A stretch of DNA of 5,705 bases from an uncultured Loktanella sp. (GTDB lineage: Bacteria > Pseudomonadota > Alphaproteobacteria > Rhodobacterales > Rhodobacteraceae). Under the pieces are notes generated by a model. It saw only the letters and a list, made by a program, of their open reading frames with translations, was not told the DNA's origin and made no database searches. The DNA lies in assembly GCA_913061335.1 (NCBI GenBank), contig CAJXTP010000193.1, positions 1 through 5,705 on the forward strand, in the 5' to 3' direction. Positions 1 to 5,622 of this stretch are shown here, piece by piece (the stretch's first letter is position 1; each line of letters begins with the position of its first letter). Both the position numbers and the translations under genes were made by a program.

Positions 1-20
1 CAGATGTGTATAAGAGACAG
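1..20 (+). other. Untrimmed Nextera/Tn5 transposase adapter end (artefact)
   Basis: Positions 2-20 read AGATGTGTATAAGAGACAG, which is exactly the 19-base Tn5 mosaic end used in Nextera tagmentation libraries. The C at position 1 fits the read-1 adapter, whose base before the mosaic end is C, rather than the read-2 adapter, where it is G. The match lies at the extreme end of the contig and interrupts an otherwise intact tatB reading frame exactly where homology should continue. It is therefore library sequence, not a transposon scar of the organism. Genomic sequence begins at position 21. Confidence 0.97.
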
Positions 21-360
21 CTGCCTTGCCCATCGCATCCGACATCTGCGCCTTTTTGGCAGCGCGTTGCTCGGTCAATTCGCGTGTGGCAGGACCCGGT
101 GAAAACCCCGTCGCTTCGCCGATTTTATCAATCCCGAACTTTTGCGGATTTGCGGCCGCTTTTAAGCTCGACGAAATGTCCTTCATACCAGACTCGTCCG
201 CCGCCGACTCCATAGCACGGCTAAACTCGCGAGCCATGCCGCGTGCTTTTCCGGTAAATTGCCCCACCGTGCGGAACATCCCAGGAAGATCCTTGGGGCC
301 GATCACGATCAGGGCCACAATGGCGACAAGTACCATTTCGCTCCAGCCAAGGCCAAACAT
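21..360 (-). CDS. tatB: Sec-independent protein translocase subunit TatB, 3' end missing
   Basis: TatB is the membrane subunit of the twin-arginine translocase. With TatC it forms the receptor for folded precursors carrying RR signal peptides in the inner membrane. The visible 113 residues start MFGLGWSEM, with the conserved Glu at position 8. A single hydrophobic helix spans about residues 4-20, followed by the Gly-Pro hinge (21-22, in IGPKDLPG) and then an amphipathic helix and a charged, Ala/Lys-rich tail. This is the classic TatA/B layout, and the WSE and GPKDLP sequence marks TatB. The ATG at 358-360 is preceded by a TAAGGAAT ribosome binding site at 366-373. It lies 21 bases after the tatA stop, so the two genes are co-transcribed. 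The C-terminal tail is lost because the contig ends in adapter sequence, not because the gene is broken. tatC is expected next. Confidence 0.93.
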
Positions 361-381
361 ACGCTATTCCTTAATTGGGAC

Positions 382-594
382 TTAGGCTTCGTCTTTTTCA
401 GACTTAGGGGTCACGTCTTTGACGTCGGACAAACCTTCTTCAAGTTCTGCCTTGCTGTCATCTACGCCCTTTTTGAACGCCGTTATGCCTTTGCCAACTT
501 CGCCCATCAGGGACGAGATTTTGCCACGTCCAAAAAGGACGAGCACGACAACCGCGATCAGCAAAAGACCGGGCAAACCAATGTTATTGAGCAT
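382..594 (-). CDS. tatA: Sec-independent protein translocase subunit TatA
   Basis: TatA is the small subunit that oligomerises to form the translocation path for folded proteins in the twin-arginine export system of the inner membrane. The 70-residue protein has a short periplasmic N-terminus, one hydrophobic helix (about residues 7-21), the conserved Phe-Gly hinge (FGRGK, 21-25), an amphipathic helix (about 26-44, ending in FKKGV) and an acidic, disordered tail. Its length is normal for alphaproteobacterial TatA. The start ATG (592-594) has a clear AGGAG site at 604-608, 9 bases upstream. It is the first gene of a tatA-tatB unit, with tatB starting 21 bases downstream. The upstream neighbour is a divergent regulator. 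From memory, many Rhodobacterales instead have nagZ-scpA-scpB in front of tatA, so the left side of this locus may be rearranged. Confidence 0.96.
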   Translation of the reverse strand: MLNNIGLPGLLLIAVVVLVLFGRGKISSLMGEVGKGITAFKKGVDDSKAELEEGLSDVKDVTPKSEKDEA

Positions 595-783
595 TTGAGT
601 ATTCTCCTATTTCCACCCCAATCGCAGGGCAGGTCATACGCTTACACTAAGAGATAGGGGCGTTTCACTCCCGATGGAAGGCGCAAAAACCCCTTAATTT
701 CACCGTTTCAAAGATAGTTGTGACATAAACTTGTCAGTTGCCGGAAAATTGGCAAACTACACACACCCAGTAAGGAATCACCC
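595..783. promoter_or_regulatory. Divergent intergenic region between tatA and the YafY-type regulator
   Basis: This 189-base region holds the ribosome binding sites of both flanking genes (AGGAG at 604-608 for tatA, AAGGA at 772-776 for the regulator) and must hold their promoters. I could not identify a convincing -35/-10 pair for either direction. The visible structure is two adjacent dyads at 721-755, listed separately. I see no small gene or structured RNA here. Confidence 0.6.
721..755. promoter_or_regulatory. Two adjacent dyads, candidate operator of the YafY-type regulator
   Basis: TGACA-TAAACT-TGTCA (721-736) is a perfect 5-base inverted repeat. Two bases later follows TTGCC-GGAAAATT-GGCAA (738-755), also with perfect 5-base arms. 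They sit 29-63 bases upstream of the regulator's start codon, where an autoregulatory operator would be expected. Five-base arms are short and can occur by chance in a region of this size, so the assignment is tentative. No binding has been shown and no promoter elements were firmly placed. Confidence 0.35.
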
Positions 784-1437
784 ATGCGCCGCGCCGACCG
801 CCTTATGTCCCTCATTCAGATCTTACGCGACGGGACGCTTCACAAAGCAGTCGACTTGGCCCGCGCCACCGATGTGTCGCTGCGCACGATCTACCGCGAC
901 ATGGATACGCTTGCGGCCTCAGGTGTGCCAATTGAGGGCGAGCGCGGCGTCGGCTACCGCGTCACCGCGGCCATCACCCTGCCCCCGCTCAACCTGACAA
1001 TGACCGAAGTCGAGGCGCTGCACATTGGCTTGCAAGCCGTTGGTCAAAACGCGGACGCCGAACTGTCCGCCGCAGCCCGTACCCTGTCGGCAAAACTCGA
1101 CGCTGTGATGCCAGAAGACCGCGCACGCGCGCCCACAGGCTACGGGTTTGCGGTCTATCCATTTGCGGACGCGGCCCGTGGCTTTCAACATCTGCCGATG
1201 ATACGGCAGGCCATTCGGACCCGCCAAAAGCTCAGACTCGGGTTTCCTGACGGCGACAAAACTGTGCGGCCACTACAGCTTGATTACTGGGGACGGCTTT
1301 GGACCTGCCTTGTGTGGTGCGAAAAAACACGTGGGTTCTCCGAACTCAGGATCGATCAAATCGAAACCCTACAGATACTCCCCAGCCTTTTTGTCGATGA
1401 GGCAGGTAAAACACTGGCAGACTTCCACAAACGCTAA
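784..1437 (+). CDS. YafY-type HTH/WYL-domain transcriptional regulator
   Basis: A cytoplasmic DNA-binding regulator of 217 residues. Residues 1-60 form an HTH_11-type winged helix: the helix-turn-helix spans about 17-43, with recognition helix VSLRTIYRDMDTL (31-43), followed by the wing sequence ERGVGYRV (53-60). A middle linker with a helical part (72-110) leads to a WYL-like ligand-sensing domain at about 138-200. The most typical stretch there is RPLQLDYWGRLWTCLVWCE (162-180), then a conserved Arg in ELRIDQI (187-193). The literal W-Y-L triad is degenerate (W-T-C-L at 173-176). The protein is shorter than full WYL regulators of about 300-330 residues because the C-terminal extension is missing, as in many proteobacterial YafY-like proteins. 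The ATG has AAGGA 7 bases upstream. It is transcribed alone, diverging from tatA and converging on the dioxygenase gene. No target gene is evident from context, so autoregulation or regulation of a distant gene is possible. Confidence 0.88.
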   Translation: MRRADRLMSLIQILRDGTLHKAVDLARATDVSLRTIYRDMDTLAASGVPIEGERGVGYRVTAAITLPPLNLTMTEVEALHIGLQAVGQNADAELSAAARTLSAKLDAVMPEDRARAPTGYGFAVYPFADAARGFQHLPMIRQAIRTRQKLRLGFPDGDKTVRPLQLDYWGRLWTCLVWCEKTRGFSELRIDQIETLQILPSLFVDEAGKTLADFHKR

Positions 1438-1460
1438 TGCCTCGCTTTGTTCAAAATACT

Positions 1461-1475
1461 CCCGCCGGAGGCGGC
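1461..1475. terminator. GC-rich hairpin between convergent genes, possible bidirectional terminator
   Basis: CCGCC (1462-1466) and GGCGG (1470-1474) form a perfect 5-base stem around a GGA loop, in the 44 bases between two convergent genes. There is no T-run after the stem on the plus strand. On the minus strand, a mixed A/T stretch (rc of TTCAAAATA, 1450-1458) follows. It is therefore at best a weak intrinsic terminator. The surrounding string TACTCCCGCCGGAGGC resembles a sequence I recall recurring between genes in roseobacter genomes. That recollection was not checked. Confidence 0.4.
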
Positions 1476-1481
1476 ACAACG

Positions 1482-2186
1482 TCAAAGCCAATCAGCAAAA
1501 CCTGCAATAGGGCGAAAATACGCGATGATACGCCCCTCATCTGGGGCATCACCCGCCCAAGGTGCAACGCCGTGGATTAGGTGCCGGTGCAATATCACAG
1601 CCTCACCCACGCCCGTCGGCACTTCGACACGGCGGCAGGTGTCAAACACCTCGCGGCGCGCCGCTTGATAGGCGTCCGTCACGTCAAGATCGCCGAAATC
1701 CACCGGATCGATCCCCTCAAATATACGCGCAAAGGCGGTGCCCATCACGTGGTGACTGCCTTCCCAAACAACCAGTGGACTGGCCGTTGCCTCATTCAGT
1801 GCCATGCCAATGATAAACCCGTGCGGTTCACGCAAATGGCGGCGCTTATCAGGGCCTTCGGGCAAAAGCCCATCCATATGGGCGGCGTCACGGTGCATGC
1901 GAAAACGGTGCGCCGCCTCGCTTTCATCATCGTCGCGGCGCGGATAACCGTCATAAACGATCGACACCTGTGCGGCGTGCCAGTCCGGCGCCAGATGGGC
2001 AAACGGCATCGGGACACCGTCCACCGATCCATCCGGCGCATTTGGCAATACATCAACGCCAACGAACCAAGTCCCACCATGACGGCGCATCGACGTATCA
2101 AGCCTCATTGCGGCTTCGTAAGCGGCCTCGGCCCAGTCAGTCACGCGCTGATCAACCGGCACGACTTCATAGCCAAGATCTACCAC
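1482..2186 (-). CDS. PhyH-like Fe(II)/2-oxoglutarate dioxygenase-family protein, substrate unknown
   Basis: A 234-residue, probably soluble protein. Its sequence fits a double-stranded beta-helix oxygenase of the phytanoyl-CoA dioxygenase type. The candidate iron ligands are His103 and Asp105 (HMD in RDAAHMDG) and a distal His205 (HGVAPW), with Arg219 in GRIIAYFRP as the likely 2-oxoglutarate anchor. Other notable stretches are GGTWFVGVD (37-45), PHGFIIGMALN (121-131) and PLVVWEGSHHV (137-147), the last typical of the strand before the distal histidine. I chose the GTG at 2184-2186 as start. It overlaps the stop of the upstream permease by 7 bases, has a weak AAGG site, and gives the domain a short natural N-terminus (VDLGYEVVP). 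A longer frame up to 2291 would run 112 bases into the permease gene and is unlikely. The gene ends a dusA-permease-dioxygenase operon. The family assignment is from motifs only; it could be annotated as hypothetical elsewhere. Confidence 0.7.
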   Translation of the reverse strand: MVDLGYEVVPVDQRVTDWAEAAYEAAMRLDTSMRRHGGTWFVGVDVLPNAPDGSVDGVPMPFAHLAPDWHAAQVSIVYDGYPRRDDDESEAAHRFRMHRDAAHMDGLLPEGPDKRRHLREPHGFIIGMALNEATASPLVVWEGSHHVMGTAFARIFEGIDPVDFGDLDVTDAYQAARREVFDTCRRVEVPTGVGEAVILHRHLIHGVAPWAGDAPDEGRIIAYFRPIAGFADWL

Positions 2187-3010
2187 CCAACGGCCTTGCG
2201 CAGCATATTGATCGCCACCAATATCAAAAACACGCCAAACACACGCTTGAGCGGCTTCGGGTCCATCCGGTGCGCCAAGGCCGCGCCCCAAGGGGCCGTA
2301 ATCAACGTCATCGCGATCACCAATATAAATGCAGGCAAGTTGACTGCACCAATCGTAAATGGTGGCGCCGCCAGCAGATCAACGGTCAAGAACCCGATCA
2401 CGGACGGGACCGCAATAATCACACCAAATCCGGCGGCAGTCGCCACAGCACGGTGGATCGGCACATTGTATAACGACATTGTCGGCACGCCAAAAGATCC
2501 ACCACCAATGCCCATCAACACCGACAAAAAGCCAAGCACGGGCGACAACACGATGCGGGCAACACCTGTGGGCATCGCATTACCAACACGCCAATGCGCT
2601 TTGCCAAACGTCATATAAAGCCCGACGATAATTGCGAGCACGCCAAAGATCATCTGCAATGTCGCAGACCGCAGCGATGAGGCTATGAAAAACCCGACAA
2701 CTGCACCCAGCACAATTCCCGGTGCCCAACTGCGCAATATGTCCCAATCAACCGCGCCCTTTTTGTTATGCGCCATCACCGACCGAATAGACGTGACAAT
2801 GATCGTGGCCAACGATGTGGCCAAACAAACCTGCATCAGTTGAAAATCAGGATACCCAAGGGCTTGAAATACATAGAAAAACGCAGGCACCAAGATGATC
2901 CCGCCACCGACGCCCAACAGCCCGGCAAGCACGCCTGCAAAGGCCCCAACCGCCAACAAAAGTACGCCCATCGTGATCAGCGTGCTCAGCCCGTCCTCCA
3001 CGCCCATCAT
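2180..3010 (-). CDS. TSUP-family (TauE/SafE) inner-membrane permease
   Basis: A polytopic membrane protein of 276 residues, a usual length for the TSUP family. The family moves small anions such as sulfite, sulfonates or organosulfur compounds across the inner membrane. The family's internal duplication is visible: the glycine-rich motif GVLAGLLGVGGG (26-37), followed by a Pro-ended helix (IILVP), recurs as LMGIGGGSFGVP (165-176). About eight hydrophobic segments are present, roughly at 11-33, 38-52, 62-78, 95-113, 117-135, 152-170, 188-210 and 222-245, with a last one at 256-270. The ATG at 3008-3010 overlaps the dusA stop as ATGA, with AGGA 6 bases upstream. A second ATG directly after it (3005-3007) would serve equally. 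The overlap suggests translational coupling to dusA. The substrate cannot be read from sequence. The downstream dioxygenase hints at a shared small-molecule role, but this is inference. Confidence 0.9.
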   Translation of the reverse strand: MMGVEDGLSTLITMGVLLLAVGAFAGVLAGLLGVGGGIILVPAFFYVFQALGYPDFQLMQVCLATSLATIIVTSIRSVMAHNKKGAVDWDILRSWAPGIVLGAVVGFFIASSLRSATLQMIFGVLAIIVGLYMTFGKAHWRVGNAMPTGVARIVLSPVLGFLSVLMGIGGGSFGVPTMSLYNVPIHRAVATAAGFGVIIAVPSVIGFLTVDLLAAPPFTIGAVNLPAFILVIAMTLITAPWGAALAHRMDPKPLKRVFGVFLILVAINMLRKAVGW

Positions 3011-4053
3011 GCGGCTTCCTGCGTGACATAGGCCAGCGCATCCAAAACCACGCGGCTATCCGCACCGTCGCGGTGAACGTTTTCCGACAAATACCTGCGC
3101 CACATACGGGCACCGGGGCGGCCCTGAAACAGCCCCAACATATGGCGGGTAATCTGCTGCAAGCGTCCTCTTTCGGTCTGCAAATGCGCCTCAATATAAG
3201 GCAGCATTAAATGCACTATCTCTTCGGCACTGTGGGACTCGCCACTGCCAAAAATCACCGCATCAGCATTCAGTAAAACCTCGGCGGGGGTATGATAGGC
3301 CGCCCGCCCAATCATCACGCCATCAAGACCACGGTCCAAGAAACCCTTTGCGGCATCCAGATCAGCCACGCCGCCGTTCACCGACAAATGCAGATGCGGG
3401 AACAGCCCCTTCATCTCGTGTACCAGATCGTAATCCAGCGGCGGAATATCGCGATTTTCCTTAGGACTTAGGCCCTTGAGCCAAGCCTTACGTGCATGAA
3501 TGGTAAACCGATCACAGCCCGCAGCACTGACCTGCGCCAGAAAATTTGGCAAGATCGCAGAAGGCTCCTGATCATCAACACCAATGCGGCATTTCACGGT
3601 GACAGGCACATCAACAACAGCACGCATCGCAGCAACACAGTCGGCAACCAAGGGGGCATTCTCCATCAAAACCGCCCCAAACGACCCCGATTGCACGCGG
3701 TCCGACGGGCAGCCACAGTTCAGGTTCACCTCTGCGTAGCCCCAATCGGCGGCGATGCGGGCGGCTTGCGCCAATTGCACAGGGTCAGAGCCACCAAGCT
3801 GGATAGCCAACGGATGCTCAGCCGCACTAAAATCCAAAAGACGGGCGCGATCGCCGTGGATCACCGCAGGCGCCGTCACCATTTCAGTATAAAGCAACGC
3901 CTGCTTCGACATCAGCCGATGAAAATACCGACAATGACGATCCGTCCAGTCCATCATAGGTGCAACAGACAAACGGGCTGCGTGTGAAACGTCACAAACC
4001 GTTGTGTTATCAGATGATTGCGATGCGTTGTTAACTTGTGGGCTTTCGGCCAT
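3007..4053 (-). CDS. dusA: tRNA-dihydrouridine(20/20a) synthase DusA
   Basis: A flavoenzyme that reduces uridines 20/20a in the tRNA D-loop to dihydrouridine, using FMN and NADPH, in the cytoplasm. The 348-residue protein shows the DusA signature set in order: APMMDWTDRHCRYFHR (32-46), the active-site loop NLNCGCPSDRVQ (110-121) with the conserved Cys115 (a second Cys sits at 113), TVKCRIGVDD with Lys154 near the FMN, the DusA-typical TIHARKAWLKGLSPKENRDIPPL block (184-206), and the phosphate-binding SVNGG (224-228) and GVMIGRAAY (245-253). I chose the ATG at 4051-4053 because it has AGGAAA 8 bases upstream. A GTG at 4072-4074 in the same frame has no such support. The first 25 or so residues are a polar, non-conserved extension. 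It is the first gene of an overlapping three-gene unit, although its function has no obvious link to the two genes behind it. Confidence 0.96.
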   Translation of the reverse strand: MAESPQVNNASQSSDNTTVCDVSHAARLSVAPMMDWTDRHCRYFHRLMSKQALLYTEMVTAPAVIHGDRARLLDFSAAEHPLAIQLGGSDPVQLAQAARIAADWGYAEVNLNCGCPSDRVQSGSFGAVLMENAPLVADCVAAMRAVVDVPVTVKCRIGVDDQEPSAILPNFLAQVSAAGCDRFTIHARKAWLKGLSPKENRDIPPLDYDLVHEMKGLFPHLHLSVNGGVADLDAAKGFLDRGLDGVMIGRAAYHTPAEVLLNADAVIFGSGESHSAEEIVHLMLPYIEAHLQTERGRLQQITRHMLGLFQGRPGARMWRRYLSENVHRDGADSRVVLDALAYVTQEAA

Positions 4054-4102
4054 ACCGTCATTTTCCTGTCGCACTTTGCGTCAACTCTTTGCAGAATCGC
4101 AC

Positions 4103-4162
4103 CACGTATCCGTTCAGCACAACACATATCGTTGTACCAAAACCTTCATATGGCACATATCG
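4103..4162. repeat. Three CACRTATC direct repeats, about two and three helical turns apart
   Basis: CACGTATC at 4103-4110 is followed by two exact copies of the 9-base CACATATCG at 4123-4131 and 4154-4162. Start-to-start distances are 20 and 31 bases, close to two and three turns of B-DNA, so a protein bound to all three would sit on one face. Each exact copy also overlaps an inverted repeat: ACAAC-N7-GTTGT (4119-4135) and ATATG-GCA-CATAT (4148-4160). The arrangement suggests an operator. Which gene it would control, and which regulator would bind, cannot be told from the window. Confidence 0.4.
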
Positions 4163-4215
4163 AGACGCGTAAACTCGGGTCCCGCAATTGGGAACAAATC
4201 ACGGCCACTACCGCA

Positions 4216-4244
4216 TTTATCCACAAAGTAGCTTTCATTATCAA
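4216..4244 (-). promoter_or_regulatory. Candidate sigma70 promoter for the dusA operon
   Basis: Reading the minus strand, TTGATA (4244-4239, five of six bases matching the consensus -35) is followed after a 17-base spacer by GATAAA (4221-4216, four of six for -10). Transcription would begin near 4209 and leave an untranslated leader of about 155 bases before dusA, containing the CACRTATC cluster. Alphaproteobacterial promoters are degenerate, so this is a plausible site only. Confidence 0.35.
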
Positions 4245-4338
4245 AACAATCCGAAAGGTGCTGTTGAACCATTAAGGGTGGTAAATGCCGCCGCCCGCAT
4301 CATATTTATGTCAATTCATGAACTTGTTAGGATTTTTG

Positions 4339-5175
4339 ATGTCTGCAAAATATTACGCCCCAACCGGCGGCCTTCCTGGTCAAGATCAGCTGCTCACAGA
4401 TCGGGCTGTTTTCACAGATGCCTATGCCGTGATCCCCAAGGGGACAATGCGCGACATCGTCACCAGCTTTCTGCCGCATTGGGATGACACCCGCCTATGG
4501 GTTATCGCGCGACCAATGACTGGTTTCGCCGAAACATTTTCGCAGTACATCATGGAAGTCGGGCCCGGCGGCGGCTCGGACCAGCCTGAAACCGATGACG
4601 GTGCCGAAGGCGTGTTGTTCATCGTCGAAGGGTCCGCAACCCTGTCGGTGAACGACGAGGTCCACACGCTTGAACCCGGCGGCTATGCGTTCCTGCCGCC
4701 CGCGTCCGGCTGGACCCTGCGCAATACTACCAACGAAATGCTGCGGTTCCACTGGATTCGCAAAACTTATGAACCGGTCGCTGGCATACCCTACCCAGAG
4801 GTTATCATCGCCAACGAAAAAGACATTCCGCCGACAATGATGGCAGGCACCGACGACAAATGGGGGACCACTCGTTTTGTAGAGCCAACGGACCTGCGCC
4901 ATGACATGCATGTAACCATTGTCACGTTCGAACCCGGCGGGGTGATCCCATTCTTGGAAACCCACGTCATGGAACACGGGCTTTACGTCCTCGAAGGCAA
5001 AGCCGCCTACCGCCTGAATGCGGATTGGGTCGAAGTCGAAGCGGGCGACTATATGTGGCTGCGCGCGTTCTGCCCGCAGGCCTGTTATGCGGGCGGGCCG
5101 GGTCGTTTCCGCTACCTGCTTTATAAAGACGTGAACCGACACATGGGCCTGCGGCCACTGACACAGCGCAGCTAA
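4339..5175 (+). CDS. allE: (S)-ureidoglycine aminohydrolase, bicupin
   Basis: A manganese enzyme of purine (allantoin) breakdown that releases ammonia from (S)-ureidoglycine to give (S)-ureidoglycolate. The 278-residue protein has two cupin domains, about residues 60-140 and 190-265. The second carries the metal site described for plant and bacterial UGlyAH: Glu207, His209 and His213 in ETHVMEH, plus Gln247 in AFCPQACYAGG. The near-terminal LLYKDVNR (260-267) is a strong family marker. The N-terminal cupin lacks such a ligand set, as expected for the family. I chose the ATG at 4339 because AGGA lies 6 bases upstream (4329-4332) and the protein then begins directly with the family-like YYAPTGGLP. 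An upstream in-frame ATG at 4285 would add 18 residues without a ribosome binding site. uraH follows after 12 bases, so the genes form an operon for urate and allantoin use as a nitrogen source. Confidence 0.94.
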   Translation: MSAKYYAPTGGLPGQDQLLTDRAVFTDAYAVIPKGTMRDIVTSFLPHWDDTRLWVIARPMTGFAETFSQYIMEVGPGGGSDQPETDDGAEGVLFIVEGSATLSVNDEVHTLEPGGYAFLPPASGWTLRNTTNEMLRFHWIRKTYEPVAGIPYPEVIIANEKDIPPTMMAGTDDKWGTTRFVEPTDLRHDMHVTIVTFEPGGVIPFLETHVMEHGLYVLEGKAAYRLNADWVEVEAGDYMWLRAFCPQACYAGGPGRFRYLLYKDVNRHMGLRPLTQRS

Positions 5176-5187
5176 AGGATAGCAAAG

Positions 5188-5541
5188 ATGACTGGATACC
5201 TGACAACCCACGTGCTTGATACAGCACGCGGCTGCCCCGCCGAGGGCATGATAATTGAGCTGTTCAAGATAGAAAAGAACAGCCGCACGCACCTCAAAAC
5301 GTTGGTTACAAATGATGACGGGCGCACGGACGAACAAATTATGCCTGCCGGTGACTTTGCAACGGGCACCTATGAATTGGTTTTCCATGCAGGTGGCTAT
5401 CTTGATGCGGTTGGCACGCCGCCAGAAGATCCGCGTTTCTTGGATATCATCCCAATTCGGTTCGGAATGTCAGAGGCCTCGCACTATCATGTGCCGCTGC
5501 TGCTGTCGCCGTTCAGCTACAGTACTTACCGCGGCAGCTAA
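5188..5541 (+). CDS. uraH: 5-hydroxyisourate hydrolase (transthyretin-like)
   Basis: UraH hydrolyses 5-hydroxyisourate, the product of urate oxidation, to OHCU, and works as a tetramer of transthyretin fold. The 117-residue protein has all family markers: LTTHVLDTARGCPA at the N-terminus with catalytic His8, Arg46 in NDDGRTD, the HYHVPLLLSPFSYSTY strand with the His pair at 99 and 101, and the diagnostic C-terminal tetrapeptide YRGS (114-117). There is no signal peptide, so it is the cytoplasmic form. The length is complete. The ATG has AAGGA 8 bases upstream (5175-5179) that overlaps the end of the allE stop codon, which implies coupled translation. The next gene is puuD, which makes UraH's substrate, so the pairing is functionally coherent. 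uraD, which acts next, is not in the window. Confidence 0.96.
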   Translation: MTGYLTTHVLDTARGCPAEGMIIELFKIEKNSRTHLKTLVTNDDGRTDEQIMPAGDFATGTYELVFHAGGYLDAVGTPPEDPRFLDIIPIRFGMSEASHYHVPLLLSPFSYSTYRGS

Positions 5542-5558
5542 GGCGCGCACACGGCATT

Positions 5559-5600
5559 ATGTTGCTTCTTTTGATGCTGCTTGGTTATTTGAGGCAATAG
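5559..5600 (+). other. Tiny leucine-rich reading frame in the uraH-puuD gap
   Basis: An ATG-started frame encodes 13 residues, MLLLLMLLGYLRQ, seven of which are leucine, and ends in TAG 50 bases before puuD. It has no clear ribosome binding site. The leucine codons are a mixture of TTG, CTT and CTG. A leader peptide is conceivable, but chance is the simpler explanation, so it is noted rather than called as a gene. Confidence 0.12.
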
Positions 5601-5608
5601 CGGAACAA

Positions 5609-5622
5609 TAGGCAGTCGCCTA
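5609..5622 (+). promoter_or_regulatory. Small hairpin upstream of puuD
   Basis: TAGGC-AGTC-GCCTA is a perfect 5-base stem with a 4-base loop, ending 15 bases before the puuD ribosome binding site. There is no T-run behind it, so it is not a standard terminator. It may be an mRNA stability or processing element within the operon, or chance. Confidence 0.25.

Larger units (their letters stand above)
4054..4338. promoter_or_regulatory. Divergent intergenic region between dusA and allE
   Basis: This 285-base non-coding stretch carries the control signals for the dusA operon (leftwards) and the urate-degradation operon (rightwards). It is more AT-rich than the flanking genes. Visible elements are a sigma70-like promoter towards dusA (4216-4244), a cluster of CACRTATC repeats and dyads (4103-4162), and TTAGGA at 4327-4332, the allE ribosome binding site. 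I could not place a convincing promoter for allE: TTGAAC at 4264-4269 has no acceptable -10 at the right distance. Short reading frames here lack ribosome binding sites and resemblance to known proteins. Confidence 0.6.

Noticed and set aside
1..20. Genuine Tn5-like transposon end in the chromosome
   Set aside because: The sequence is the hyperactive mosaic end used in library kits, sits at the very contig edge, and is not accompanied by any transposase or 9-base target duplication that could be seen.
6..657. Plus-strand frames across the tat genes
   Set aside because: They are antisense to tatA and tatB, which are certain from their sequence, and show no independent features.
2187..2291. 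N-terminal extension of the dioxygenase frame
   Set aside because: It would overlap the permease C-terminus by more than 100 bases. The extension has no resemblance to the beta-helix fold, and the GTG at 2184-2186 gives a normal operon overlap.
1581..2618. Long plus-strand frame of 345 codons
   Set aside because: It lies opposite the dioxygenase and permease genes, whose products have recognisable motifs. The composition of its product is that of an antisense shadow and it has no ribosome binding site.
4054..4074. Longer dusA start at a GTG
   Set aside because: The ATG at 4051-4053 has a well-spaced AGGAAA. The GTG lies upstream of that site, without its own ribosome binding site.
4285..4338. 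Longer allE start
   Set aside because: The extra 18 residues are not family-like and the upstream ATG lacks a ribosome binding site. The ATG at 4339 has AGGA at proper distance.
4495..5388. Minus-strand frame of 297 codons
   Set aside because: It is antisense to allE and uraH, both of which carry complete family motifs. It is a shadow frame from high-GC codon usage.
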